Below are positions 32,001 to 43,213 of a stretch of DNA of 64,000 nucleotides, piece by piece; within the stretch, counting starts at the first letter, position 1, and each line of letters opens with the position of its first letter. Under the pieces are notes generated by a model, which was not told the origin of the DNA, did not search any database, and saw nothing but the letters and a program-made list of their open reading frames with translations. The stretch spans positions 806,001 to 870,000 of the forward strand of contig JAACMV010000003.1 in the NCBI GenBank assembly GCA_010909725.1, read 5' to 3'. Origin of the DNA: Picochlorum sp. 'celeri' (Eukaryota; Chlorophyta; Trebouxiophyceae). Made by a program: the position numbers and the translations under genes.

Positions 32001-34156
32001 TAGTCCCCTGAGAGTGCCTTGCCCAAGCCACCAGGGTTGTCAAGAACAATTGCCTGCCGTGCTAAATCAAACACAGCATGCATGTCTGGCCACTTTCGAA
32101 GATATAGCAGCAGCCCCAAGACAACCTTATAACACATATCATCAGATACACGACTCACAGCCACGATAAAACGAGCAGCATCCATTGCAATATCAGACTT
32201 TTTCTTTGATCTCCTATCAGGCTTGCTTCCTTGTTCACAGAGCATGAGAGCAATCACAGGAATGAAGTGAATCATCTCGCCATGCATACCATCCTTCTTG
32301 ATTTCTACATTTTCTACTGACGCAGCAAAATTACCTCGAAGCGTATCGTTGAAAAGCGCCAACGTACCCACGTCTTTTGAAGGACAGTACTTCATGCAAG
32401 CACTGCACTTTGCCAGGCAATTTCCAAGCGACGCACTCCACATATTCTTGATATATAGGTCCGAGATAACCCCTATCAGTAAAACAACATAGTAGGAGTA
32501 ACTCTTCGCAAGATCGTCGAGAATCTGTCTGGACTGGAAATCGTCAATGATTGCTGCAGCACATTCAGCAGCAGAATCTCTGTTCAAGCATGCTACAAAT
32601 GAGACTGAGAGTGCAATCTTCTGCAACGACTCCCGAACATCTTTCTTCGAAGAGGACGCAAAACAGTCGATAATACCATCACTCTCCAAGTACAATGAAT
32701 CCAATATTCCTCTTAAAACGTTTCTAAGAGATGGCCAAGACACCTGACTACTCGGGCTCTGAGAGCTTCCAAGGGATCCATCATCAACTTTCCGAATCGG
32801 ACTAATTAACCCTCCATCCGAAGTCCTCTGCTTCTTCTTCTTATGAGAAGACGACACGCCTCCATCGCGGGCTTGCAGTCGCCTATTCCTACAACTCTCT
32901 AAACAAGCAGAATGCAGAACTCCTATGAGCAAACTCACATCTTCCTTCGGATACACGGATAAAATCACAAAAGCACTCTGCAACAAAGATTTATACGACT
33001 CTAGATCGAACTTCGACATGATCCTGAACACAGATGAACGCTGCACCCCCAAGTCTGGCGCATCTGCTACACACTCTGCAAAAGTCTGCACCCATGCACG
33101 CAAACCAGACACTGCATTGCTTGTCGATGAAAGGCGCATAATACAACTCTCAAGCGTCTCAAGCACCTGAACCCTTGTAACAGACCCGGTATTCTCGTCC
33201 AAGAATTCCCCTAATCGGCTCCAAATAACCCATACTATTGCCGCCAGACGTGTATGAAGATCCACCAGAGACCCTTCACTGTGAATCACTGACATTTTCT
33301 GCGCCACCAAACAGTCACATTGTCGAAGCACCATGCGACATTGTTCCTCTAACACAACAGAAGATCTCAAATACAGCTCCAAATATTCCAGACATACAGA
33401 CTGGACAAGCTGGCTTGCTGAGAGCATGAGGTGCAGAGTCTTTCCAAACACAATTCCACCACACATCTGCAGCGATGTCGATATTCTCCTCCCAAGCTGA
33501 GTACACGTACTAATAACACCAGATATAATCCTCTCACATCCTTTGCCGTCCACTGAAATGCTTTGAGGCGGCTTTTTACCACTAGGACTAGCAACAGATG
33601 AAGACACAAAGCACTTGGACAAATCCAAACTACTGCTCCCAGGCCGCCCAGTTTCATACAAGACCACAGCAACCTGACAAACCTCATCCATCAACGTACT
33701 GCACAGCATCATGACGCATCTCTCATAACTCCACACATCAACCTGATGCATCTTCTTCAAGACTTTTGCCATACACACAGCACTCTTCTCCACCATTGTC
33801 TTGTTCGAACATCGCATCAGTATCATGACAAACCGATCCACGATATGTAACAAGACGGCCGAAGAGTCCCCCGCCAGCCAATTCGGAACTTTATCCAATG
33901 TCAACTCGAGCAACTCGAGCACAGCCAACAACTCCCTCGACCCAGCGGACGAGTTCGACACGGCCACATCAATCAACTGCAGCAAAATCCCACGAAGTCT
34001 ATTCCTAGCATCCTGCTGTTGATTTTGAGTCCCAATGCCACCGTCGTGGTCGTCTTCTGCTGCACCGAGAGCGATGATTTCGCCGATTTGCTGAACCAAC
34101 TGGGCCAGTGGAACGCGACTGAGATTCGATGCGGGACTATCTGACGCCAACATCAT
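26070..34156 (-). CDS. ATR: ATR-type PI3-kinase-related protein kinase (three exons)
   Basis: Exons 34156-31468, 31392-28546 and 28480-26070 (introns 75 and 65 bp, both phase 1) give 2648 residues, close to human ATR (2644). ATR senses RPA-coated single-stranded DNA and phosphorylates checkpoint targets. N-terminal HEAT-like helices and a UME-type region fill exon 1 and early exon 2. A FAT domain spans late exon 2 and exon 3 (SITQPTVGTRGPILDIRRQL). The kinase has PFLAKPKDDLRKDNRMMEA (nucleotide Lys), GLGDRHLENVLLDMSNGDAI and IDFGCLFDKG (catalytic loop and DFG). FATC ends the protein (QEATSMENLSRMYIWWQAWY). ECGLVEWV-type wording and the KDD-LRKD motif identify ATR rather than ATM, TOR or DNA-PK. 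No frameshift over 8 kb. Confidence 0.95.
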
Positions 34157-34533
34157 CCTTAGGAAATCATGATTTTGTACCCCTAGAGAGAGCTGTACTA
34201 CGACGCAAATAAAAGATCAGGTTCGTTTGTCCGTTCTAAAGTCAACTGCAAGTACAACTGAACCCTGTATTTTTTCAACCACACCCACTCTTCATCGTAC
34301 GCAGTCGTATCAATAAATAAAACATTTTTATATTCATAATAAGATGGGAGATTGTCTTGGTAGCAATGGCAAAAAGTCCGATGAATTTCAATCCCAATAT
34401 TGGGCCCATTCATGGCCATGGCCAGCCATGGATGCGCATCTTACTACTGGGAACAATGGCATCGCCCCATGAAGTACATAGTACTAGATCCTGAGTCATA
34501 ACAATAACACATTGTGATAGTTTTAGAGTTAGC
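34157..34533. promoter_or_regulatory. Divergent intergenic region, ATR / TyrRS, with upstream ORF
   Basis: 377 bp with both promoters. A minus-strand ATG frame of 73 codons (34419-34198) ends 42 bp before the ATR start codon. If it is in the ATR leader it would be an upstream ORF; it shows no recognisable domain. Confidence 0.35.
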
Positions 34534-36008
34534 ATGGCGAGTGAGCAAAGGGAAGAGCCTCTTCAGGGCCAAACAGAGGCTGGCGTGGAGGAGATTACTG
34601 CCTCTGTCAAGGAGATCATGTTGAAAAATGACGATGAGTACGTTGTAATACTTGATGATATGAGCGCTGCATGCGACTGATACGTGCTTAGTTAGGGAAG
34701 CTATGTTTGAGTCGTTTTGTCAATGCAATTCTAAAACTTGGTGGTGGCGGTTTGTCCGTATTTTTCTGATTGGTACGTTTGAATATGCGTTCAGGCTCAC
34801 ATCGGATGAGAAATACGTGTTATGTCGGAGCATTGGAGAGGAATGTCTTATGGAGGCGGAACTGAAAAACTTGCTGGAGAAGAAGCCCAACCCAGTGGCG
34901 TATGATGGATTTGAACCATCGGGGAGGATGCATATTGCCCAGGGTGTGATGAAGGCTCTTAATGTGAACAAGCTGACGAAGAGTGGGGTGACGTTCCGTT
35001 TCTGGTGCGTCTGATTGACCTACGTACACAAAAGATGCCTGGTTTGTTTGAACTGACAAGTGTTTTGTCTGCTGTGTAGGGTGGCTGATTGGTTTGCTCA
35101 GATGAACAATAAGATGGGAGGTGATCTGAAAAAGATTCAAAACGTTGGCAAATATCTGATTGAGATTTGGAAAGCGCTCGGGATGGATATGGACAAGGTG
35201 GAATTCCTTTCTGCATCAGAGGAGATTAATAAAAGGCCTGATGAGTATTGGACGCTGGTGATGGATGTTGCTCGCAAGAATAACTTGAAACGAATTATTC
35301 GATGCTCTCAGATCATGGGTAGAAACGAGACGGATGAGCTTTCAGCTGCCCAGATATTCTACCCATGTATGCAGTGTGCAGATATTTTCTTCTTGAAGGC
35401 TGATATTTGTCAACTGGGCATGGATCAGAGGAAAGTGAATGTGTTGGCGAGAGAATATGCTGATGACTGTCGACCAAAGCGTAGAAAGCCAATCATTTTA
35501 TCCCATCCAATGCTTCCTGGTTTATTGCAAGGACAGGAGAAGATGAGCAAGAGTGATCCAAATTCTGCAATCTTCATGGAGGACTCGGAGTTGGAAGTTA
35601 GAACAAAGATTAAGAAGGCGTACTGCCCTCCTGGTGAGATTGAAGGCAATCCGTGTATTGCATATGTGAAGTATATTGTGCTGCCATGGAATACAGAGTT
35701 TGAGATTGAGCGCTCGGATGATAATGGTGGAAACAAGTGCGTGCAGGCTCTTGTTGCTGCGTTTCTAGTAGTTATGTGCATGATGTATATATTGATATGT
35801 GTTTTTTGGTTGTGAGTGCAGGGTGTACACTGACTATGATGAATTGGTCAAGGATTATACAAGTGGGGCATTGCATCCTGGTGATTTGAAGCCTGCGTTG
35901 GCCAAGGCCTTGAACAGAATTCTTCAACCTGTTCGTGATCATTTCGAGAATGATCCGCAAGCCAAAGCGCTATTGAAACAGGTGAAATCGTACAAAGTTA
36001 CCAAATAG
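34534..36008 (+). CDS. YARS: Tyrosyl-tRNA synthetase, cytosolic, plant/archaeal-like (four exons)
   Basis: Exons 34534-34637, 34795-35004, 35080-35736 and 35822-36008 (introns 157, 75, 85 bp, all phase 2) give 385 residues. Charges tRNA-Tyr. GFEPSGRMHIAQG holds the HIGH-type signature and EKMSKSDPNSAIFMED the KMSKS loop. LYPCMQCADIFFL-like text (FYPCMQCADIFFLKADICQL) and LGMDQRKVNVLARE bind Tyr. Every junction restores family sequence, for example RFWVADWFAQMNNKMGG and GGNKVYTDYDELV. The sequence is close to land-plant cytosolic TyrRS and lacks the animal EMAP-like tail. The first intron is long for this window and contains another possible exon that I rejected. Confidence 0.95.
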
Positions 36009-36055
36009 ATTCATGACAGTGTGTAAATAGATAAATAAATAAATACAAAAACACA

Positions 36056-37196
36056 TCAATGGCATTCAGCTCTCAGCTTTTTGAATGCCTCAAGTGTCGC
36101 GTATGGTTGCCCCGTGACTGGATCTCTATACTTGGCAGGTAATTTTGTTATCGGGCATATTGGCTTCTCTGGCGGTGGGGGCGCCACCTGCTGTTCTAAA
36201 TACTCTGGCGTCTTCATATTCCTCACCTCAATACTGCTCTGCTCATACCCCTCACCGTTTTTGATTGATTTGAAACTAATCATAGGACCAATATATTTTG
36301 ATTTTGTCGCATTTGCTCTCTTTTTATTTTCCTCCTCCACTGCCTCTAAATACTGCAGGGAGCGGATATTCTCAATTTCTGTTCGCGCAGCCTCAGCCAA
36401 CAACTCAGCCTGCGTCAGCTGCTTGTGAACGACAGGCTTGAATGATTTCTTACTCTTCAATCCTTCCTGAATCTTTCTCATTTCCTTGGCATCCTCTACT
36501 TTTCTGCGTGTCGAATTCCTCACACTCATGGTACGTTCAGGTGGAATAACAACACCCTTGTCTACAATGTGCACCTTTTTGGTCGGCTGAGATCCCGGAG
36601 GTTTCTTCCGCACTTGTTTCTTATATCCAGGAGGCTTCAAAATCTTCTTTTTAGGCTCCATTGCCTGCGCCTGCGCTTCATTATCCTCTCCATCCTCCTC
36701 ATCCTCATCTTCAGAATCCAAAAAGTCCTGGTCAAACTTGTCCTCCGGCTCCGATTCCGTTTCATACGCCTCATCCTGCTCTTCATCCGCGAAGAACTCC
36801 TGATTCCAAAAGTCTTCGTCTGCATCATCATCTTCTGGTATCGCAAGTGCCCCTACCTTCTTTCCTCGTGTCGTCCGTTGAGGGAGCTCTCTGGGCGGAG
36901 GCATGACAAACTTCTTCTTCCCTCTCCTTTTTCGACGGCCACTGCTTTCCTCACTATGACTTTCTTCTTCCTCAGAAGAAGAAGAGCTAGAGCTTTCCTC
37001 GTTGGAATCGATATCTGAATCCTCGGCGTCCATGTCTTCCTCTTCTTCCATAGCATCGTCTTTCTCGTCCAGTTCAGCCAATTCTGCTGGATTAGTTTTC
37101 ATCTACGAAAGTATTTGTGATGAATTAATGGCTGATACGCTGATACAGTGGGGCATCGCGAGTCTTTCAACGTACCTGTCGTCTGCTTCTAGTCAT
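36056..37196 (-). CDS. VPS72: YL1 / SWC2 (VPS72), SWR1 chromatin-remodelling subunit, with a 21 nt first coding exon
   Basis: Main exon 37102-36056 plus a predicted first exon 37196-37176 (MTRSRRQ) across a 73 bp phase 0 intron (GTACG...CGTAG) gives 355 residues. YL1 is the H2A.Z-H2B chaperone subunit of SWR1/SRCAP. The acidic Ser/Glu-rich N-terminus includes DADEDFWNQEFFADEEQDEA, the family's H2A.Z-binding segment. The middle has QLTQAELLAEAARTEIENI RSLQ-type helix. The C-terminal YL1-C domain reads CPITKLPAKYRDPVTGQPYA. If the micro-exon is wrong, translation starts at MKTNPAEL at 37102. It converges on TyrRS with 47 bp between stops. Confidence 0.92.
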
Positions 37197-37469
37197 GGTG
37201 ATACAAACAGGAGCTCAGACCATCCTTAACTCCAGTATTTTTCTTTTTAATTTTTAGTGTGTTGACAACCACGCCTAGTGGACTGGATAGATGGAGATTG
37301 GTAGGAAATCGGATGGACCCCTCTTACCTTGACGCACACATCTGTAGCTTGTGGTTTCATGTGCCAACAACAGACCCATAGAAATCACGTTTCGTGTGCC
37401 TTACAGCTCCTCCGTTTTGATACAGAGACGAGAATATTGGACTGGAGCAACTGCAGAACGGAGGATGGA

Positions 37470-37800
37470 GCGAACCCTTTCTGGAACCCTGTGGATGTTT
37501 CTAGAGTCCAGACCCATCTCTCTGCACTCCAACAGGACGCCTCGAGGCCGGGTTGGACTTCGATACCTGTGTTGTACAACTCTAGGCATAGATGTGTTTC
37601 CCTGAGCGGATTACATAGAATCTACATAGAATCGAAAATACTTTGACGGTAGTCCGAGGACAATTGTATTTGAATTGGATGCAGAAGTTGCGCACCCGTA
37701 CACGAGTGCCGTGCTGACGTGGCAACTTTCGTGACGATCTGGAAGCATCTGGAACCTTCGAGATGCAATGCTGACTCAGAAAAGGTATAAATACGACACG
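37470..37800 (+). promoter_or_regulatory. HSP20 promoter with heat-shock elements and TATA box
   Basis: TATAAATA lies at 37786-37793, 120 bp before the HSP20 ATG. Just upstream is GGAAGCATCTGGAACCTTCG (37741-37760), containing GAAnnTTC with a further GAA ten bases away, an HSE-like array. A second TTCTGGAA sits at 37479-37486 with GAA ahead of it and TTCTAGAG at about 37499. The pattern fits heat-shock-factor control. Confidence 0.6.
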
Positions 37801-37913
37801 ACCTCGGATCACTTGGCAGAAAAAAATATAATTGAATCATATTGGAATTATAGGAACTACGTACTGTGTTCAAGTGAAAACCTATTAAAAAGGAACAGCA
37901 AAGCAATAATACA

Positions 37914-38354
37914 ATGTCGCTTATGCCATTCACAAGAGATATCTTCTCTCCTTCCGAGGATTTTGGCTTTCCTCTTGGATTCCCATTGACAGGAACAGCC
38001 AAGCTCGAGGATATTAGACCGATGCCGCTGGATGTTGTAGAGAAGAAGGAGCACTACGATATCAAGGCGGACATTCCTGGTGTGAAGAAGGATGACATTC
38101 ACATCATGGTGGACAAGGGCAACATTTTGAGGCTCAAGGTGGAGACAGAATCTAAGAAAGAAGAGAAAAAGGACGAAGATGATGAGAAGTGGCACAGATA
38201 TGAGCGTTCGTATAGTTTTGCACAGAGATCGCTCAGGATGCCTGAAGAGGCTGACCTTCAGCACATCAAGGCAAAGTACGAGGATGGAGTGCTCAAGCTG
38301 GTTGTGCCCAAGACCAAGGAAAGAGCCGTCCAAAATAGAGTCATGATTGAGTGA
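37914..38354 (+). CDS. HSP20: Small heat-shock protein (HSP20/alpha-crystallin)
   Basis: 146 residues, single exon. ATP-independent chaperone that holds unfolding proteins. The start SLMPFTRDIFSPSEDFGF is like class I plant HSP20. The alpha-crystallin domain (about 38-135) includes HYDIKADIPGVKKDDIHIMV and ends with KYEDGVLKLVVPK (the GVLxxxxP signature). The C-terminal IxI/IxV motif is weak (RVMIE). No transit or signal peptide, so cytosolic. The promoter carries heat-shock elements. Confidence 0.95.
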   Translation: MSLMPFTRDIFSPSEDFGFPLGFPLTGTAKLEDIRPMPLDVVEKKEHYDIKADIPGVKKDDIHIMVDKGNILRLKVETESKKEEKKDEDDEKWHRYERSYSFAQRSLRMPEEADLQHIKAKYEDGVLKLVVPKTKERAVQNRVMIE

Positions 38355-38510
38355 TGATTTTCTCTTGTAGCATCGTCTAATTGTGTATGGTTTCCATCAT
38401 TGAGTTTTTGTTAACAATTTTCATGTAAGCATCTTGTCATTGTTACCTACCAGAGAACATGTTCTTGTACAGGGTGGCCACTTGCCTTTCGTGACCAATC
38501 TGGGATACCA

Positions 38511-40382
38511 TCAACCTTTGAAAAAGTTGCTTGTACTTATATACCCCATGGATTTGAATTTTTTTTTCACGCATCGAACTGTACTGATGATGTCCATGGT
38601 ATCCAAGGGTATCACTGTCTTTGGAACACTGGATTCCAGAAAGCTTCCAGGGCCCATTCCTTGACCAAGCAATGTGTTTTTGGTCGATTCAGGGCAGTGC
38701 ACTGCCCTGTATTGAAATATTTCTCTCCTTTCCTCTGTACTTTCATCATAGTCATTGGCGATCCTACGAGCGGAGGAGCTCAAAGGCTGCGATAAACGCA
38801 GGAACACATCTGGGCATGGAGAAGAGCGCTCCTCATGAGAGGTCTGTTTTCTTTGCTCTGTTTTTCTTAGTAGTCGACGATCTCTTGACCATGGAAACTG
38901 ATTCAGAATCTTTTTGAGAGTCTCTTTCTCCTCTCGAAGGACATGGGTAGCAGATTGAATAAGTTCTATTTGGTGATCACCCCATGCTCCTCCGTCAACA
39001 ATTTTTGCCAGTCTGACATTGTCCGAATAGAGCTGTTCAATGGCGTGTATTGCAAAGACATTTTGCTCTAGCAGAGTCATGAAATTACTCCCATCCACTA
39101 GACCACACCAACCATAAAAGGCTTTTGCCAGGACACGATCGGAGTACGTTTTGGAGGCTTCCTTGTTCAACCTAGCCCAGTGCACAGAATCCTGCGTCAC
39201 ATTCCGCCACACGCTGAACGCATTCTGCCTCATATTATGATCTTTTTTACATTTTATATGCTTCTCTGATCGGCTTAACTTGCTGCTGTAGATCAATGCA
39301 CAGAATGAAAGATATGCAAGACGATGTCTCCTCATGCACGCTGACATCTCATATTGGTATGATGCAATCTGTGGCCTCTGCAACGACTGTCTAAACGCCC
39401 TCAAACTCTTAGAAAGTGTTATAGATTGCCATTTATTTGATGAACGCCTTTCCTGAGTCACCTCAAGGATACTTTCAGCGGCGACATGCCTCCAGATCGG
39501 AAATAGTCTGGCCAAGATCTTTCTTGAATGGAAGGCTTCTGCTTTAATACCTTGCTGCCTGCTACATCTCTTTGTATCACAATACACAATCCAATGATGT
39601 AAAATCCTGCGAAGTCGTTGACGCTTACAGTATACTATCGGTCTCGAGGCTGCCCCATCCAACTTGTGCATGAGGAAGCAGATCTGGTCATCTTTCAACT
39701 GCACCACCTTTTTCCAGCGCCGTTTCGTACTATACATTCTCCAGAACTGAAATGCAATTCTTTTCAATCTAGTTTCGATAATGGAACGTTTCTGCAACAT
39801 GAAGAGCACAATGTCTTAATTTTCTGCTTCCATGGACACCCACTGTGAGGAAACACCCACCTGCTCTGCTTCAAAGTCACTCACACAGGACACGCCCTTG
39901 GACACACGCGTGACGGAACTATCTTCCATCGCCTCCTTCTCATGTTGAGATTTTTCTTGCCGTTTTTCAGGCTCCTGACTACGGCTATTCACTGAGATGG
40001 ATACTGAGTTGGCCAAGAATCTAAACGGCTGCCTTCCAGACTCAGGCTGTGGATGAGGATCCTCATCATTCTTTTCAACCCATGAAGGGGTCCCTGTGAC
40101 CCTAGTTTTCTCATCTGATACCATAGTTTTAGCAGACAAGGATGTCAGCGGAAGACTGAGCGATTTCCCTGAGATGGCAGGGTATGCCACCAAAGAGGAC
40201 TCTCCTGAACTGGCAGCCTCCTCAATCTCAGACCAACTTTCGCCCTTTGCCTGAATATAGCACGTCTGATCACCCTCGTGACACTTCAAAGTCGGAGACT
40301 GATGTGTCACAGGCTCTACAAACCTTACTCTCTTCGTTTCCATGACACCGTTCTTGTCAACAGGAGCTGGAAATGATCCCAT
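38511..40382 (-). CDS. SFI1-like centrin-binding repeat protein (two exons)
   Basis: Exons 40382-39861 and 39791-38511 join in phase 0 across a 69 bp intron (GTGGGT...TTGCAG), giving 600 residues. The first 170 residues are polar and disordered. The second exon holds at least seven SFI1-type units with a Trp or aromatic at regular spacing, such as LKRIAFQFWRMY, LRRILHHWIVYC, LARLFPIWRHVA, NAFSVWRNVT and LAKAFYGWCGLV. These bind centrin at spindle poles or basal bodies in yeast and other eukaryotes. A coiled coil follows (ATHVLREEKETLKKILNQF), then a polar tail. Whether it is an orthologue of SFI1 or another centrin-binder is open. A perfect 20 bp palindrome lies in its 3' coding part. Confidence 0.7.
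38690..38709. repeat. Perfect 20 bp palindrome
   Basis: CAGGGCAGTGCACTGCCCTG equals its reverse complement. It lies inside the SFI1-like coding sequence, around the codons for YRAVHCPE. Confidence 0.9.
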
Positions 40383-40670
40383 GGAAATTCACGAAATGGC
40401 ATATCAATACCTGCATATATACCGCATCCTCTCATCTTTCATAAGTTAAAAAATCAAACGATAGTTTTTGATTGATTCAAGACTTTGGGATTATCGGTCA
40501 AAAAACGGTATTGTTGAACAAACAAACAAGCAAACAGCCTTTAAGTACAAGTCAATATCCTTTTACCAGAACAAGACTGTATTCCAGCAGCTGAACTCAT
40601 ATTTGGATAGAGTATCGATTTCAGGTCTCTTGAAGTATTTTGAATCATCTAGGCCAAGAATCCGCCCCAC
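40383..40670. promoter_or_regulatory. Divergent intergenic region, SFI1-like / PAC1
   Basis: 288 bp. Contains a short AAAC-type repeat (AACAAACAAACAAGCAAAC near 40520). No TATA box is obvious. Confidence 0.3.
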
Positions 40671-41456
40671 ATGGATTTTGACCCATTGACTGCAGACTAT
40701 CCGTCTCGTAATATTACACTAGAGGACGATGAGGCTGCTTATAATTTAAATATGAAGGAAATATATGTCCAAGAGCCCACGATTGCGATGGGAGACGGAT
40801 CCCAAGGTGACTGTAACCGCCTTGTGGTGCTCTGTGGAACCTCTGCAAGTTGCTTGGAGGAGACTGTTGTGGACGGGGAGGCCATTGGTACTATAACCAT
40901 GCCGGTGCTATCATATGGATCTATTCGATCTGATACTGTGTCTAGTGGTAGAAAAGGGGTCTCCAAAGTATACCGGGGGATGTATAGTGATATAGTGATA
41001 TGTATGGAAACATGTCCTTCACAGGAGCAGGCAGTGGCATGGACAGAGTGCGTCATGGGGGTTTTTAAACCATCATCTGTGGTGGTTGTTGGGTCAACAC
41101 CTGGGTATCAATTCAAGGGAGAAATTGACGGGTCGAATGGTGAGCTACTATGCAGCGTGCGTAGCAGTGCTTGTGTGAAGAGTGCAGATACACCTGAACT
41201 TCCATTAGGAAATGTATTGGGAGGAATAGAAGCGGCCTTGATGCTTCATTGCGAGCTACAGAATATTCCAGCGCAAGGTATTATTGTCATAGAAATAGCA
41301 CAATGCCCAAAGTACGACTTATTGTGCGAACTAGGAGGTGCATTGATGTCTGTGCTTGGACAAAACAGCACACTTGGTCGTGAGGCAAAGGCAGTCATCA
41401 AGAAGAGTGCTGCGAGGAAATACGCGTCTTCTGCTGATTTATCAGTGTATACATGA
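40671..41456 (+). CDS. PSMG1: Proteasome assembly chaperone 1-like protein
   Basis: 261 residues, single exon. PAC1 with PAC2 guides alpha-ring assembly of the 20S proteasome. The match is mainly in the C-terminal half: LPLGNVLGGIEAALMLHCEL and NIPAQGIIVIEI parallel human PSMG1 (DLPAAVLSYCQVWKIPAILYL). The protein ends VYT, a HbYX motif like PSMG1 NIYT, used to dock on the alpha ring. The N-terminal 45 residues (DPLTADYPSRNITLEDDE) are divergent. Similarity is modest overall, so another chaperone of the same fold is possible. Convergent with ITPK, 40 bp apart. Confidence 0.7.
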   Translation: MDFDPLTADYPSRNITLEDDEAAYNLNMKEIYVQEPTIAMGDGSQGDCNRLVVLCGTSASCLEETVVDGEAIGTITMPVLSYGSIRSDTVSSGRKGVSKVYRGMYSDIVICMETCPSQEQAVAWTECVMGVFKPSSVVVVGSTPGYQFKGEIDGSNGELLCSVRSSACVKSADTPELPLGNVLGGIEAALMLHCELQNIPAQGIIVIEIAQCPKYDLLCELGGALMSVLGQNSTLGREAKAVIKKSAARKYASSADLSVYT

Positions 41457-41496
41457 TCCATATGTATGTATATGTAGCATGATGTTAAAGAAAGCG

Positions 41497-43050
41497 TCAC
41501 ACAAATGCTTTTACAAAGTCTGGGGCTGCACTGTCTATATTCCCAAACGATGGGAGGTAATTCAAGTCAATAATGACAGCTTCGCCTGCCTCATAATCAA
41601 ATACGACATCAAATCCAAACACAGAAAGCTTTACATGCGATCTGACAATGCTCCCTAATCGCTTGAAGAAACTTTCCGTGAGAATGCTACTAACACTTTT
41701 CCCTGGGGTGTCTTGGGTGCCTTCAAGCCATGGCAGTCTTGTAGGCAAGCTCTTCAAACTATCGAATTCAATGCATGATGGTACGCTGCTGTCCGATTCA
41801 GTGGTACCAATATTTGGCAGTGAATTTCGTTGCTCAAACATGACACTATCATGCGCCACGTATACTTTCCAGAGCATTCCACGGTGGTTGATGTATTCTT
41901 GCAGGACCCATGGCAAAGGCACATCACATTCCTGTAACCCATCTCCTTTTAAAATGAGTCCCATATGATGAGACTCGGATACACCGCATGCGATACGGGT
42001 TTTTACTATGCAGGGAATCAGTCTTTTTCCTGAATGCGTACCAGTGCTCTCTATCAAATCCCATGCAGCTGCTCTCACAGGCAATGCAGACTTGTTCCGG
42101 GCATCCTTTGATATTGTGTCCAGTAGTTGATACATTGCTTTCCTATCGAGTACTGGATGTATAGTAGGTAGCCCATCAATATATGGAACGTGGCTGTTTT
42201 GCTCATTATACTCCAAGATTTTCTGCAGTTGGTCTGAAAATTGCAGAGATGCTGTCCAGTCAACTGAGCCAACAAGAAAATCACTGTATTTAATCAGCAA
42301 TGCATCCAGATGTTTCAAGGCAGATTTCGGCTCAGCGTCAACATGTATAGGTATGAAGATGACATGCAACTCTGGAACGACAGGTACGAGAGGAAGAAAT
42401 TCTTTGGCACTCAATTTTCGAATCCTCTTGATTGACATGATCACACCCACAGCCTTGATCAAAGGATCATGCTTTTTCACTAGAAGACCAATCCAACCAA
42501 CGATATCCACCATACATTCACCATGTGATTTCTCAACCTCATACTCTATATAACTGCAATCCCAAGAGTCGACGGCCCGGCAATCAATTCGCTCTTTCCC
42601 AACAATATTGATGACTGCTGCCAAGTTGCCCTCTGGGTTATCTTGGCTTGGTGCCCTGATATTTGAACATCGTGCACTGCAAATGACGCATTAAGTATTC
42701 ATATCATGCACTACAAGTAGCTGAACACAGTGTACATGAGCATGCATAGGCGCACCGTAAGACCCCCAAAAGCGTCGCAGGCGTGGCAAGATTCAAACTG
42801 CATACTTTTGAGATGCTAGACAGAGCCTTTAAAATGTCTCGCGATTTCTCCAGAGACTCCGTTTGACACACCAAATGACATTTAATACTACTATTATAAC
42901 AATAAATTGATACTAGCTTTGCGACATCGAAAGAGCCTGCGATGGAAAGACAAAAGTACTTGAAGTGCTCTCAGGTACCTCACGCGGCGCCCATATATCC
43001 GAATTCGTACCTGCTGATGAAGAATCTACAATCAGAATCACTTCTATCAT
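41497..43050 (-). CDS. ITPK4: Inositol tetrakisphosphate kinase of the plant ITPK4 type (three exons)
   Basis: Exons 43050-43011, 42936-42756 and 42676-41497 (introns 74 and 79 bp) give 466 residues. ITPKs phosphorylate inositol tris/tetrakisphosphates towards phytate and pyrophosphates. The ATP-grasp core has IHPVLDRKAMYQLL, PCIVKTRIACGVSESHHMG, VLQEYINHRGMLWKVYV, FDSLKSLPT and VFGFDVVFDYEAGEAVIIDL with NYLPSF (metal-binding Asp/Asn). These match Arabidopsis ITPK4 more closely than ITPK1-3. As in ITPK4, an extra N-terminal domain precedes the core (MIEVILIVDSSSA, then LEKSRDILKALSSI). Recovering that part needs both introns; the third exon alone has no suitable ATG. Phases are consistent (1, then 2). 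Confidence 0.88.
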
Positions 43051-43213
43051 GACATTATGGCTTCGATGAACGTGGATTTTTCGTGTATTAGACAATGCGT
43101 CCCCTGTGGGTACCCTGCATCTTTTGAAAGAACGGAAATGTTCAAATTTGCAATTCAAGAAAACCCGACATGGGTTGAACCCGATCCAGCGTTTGGACCA
43201 TTAAGAATCACCG

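Noticed and set aside
34641..34794. Extra TyrRS exon around 34688-34771 encoding a Trp-rich segment
   Set aside because: Skipping it gives a direct phase 2 join matching plant TyrRS; including it inserts sequence with no counterpart.
37329..37646. 105-codon plus-strand frame in the HSP20 promoter
   Set aside because: Overlaps heat-shock-element-like sites and has no domain; likely chance.
43170..43200. tRNA-like GGGTTCAACCC motif on the minus strand
   Set aside because: Flanking bases do not form a T-arm or acceptor stem.
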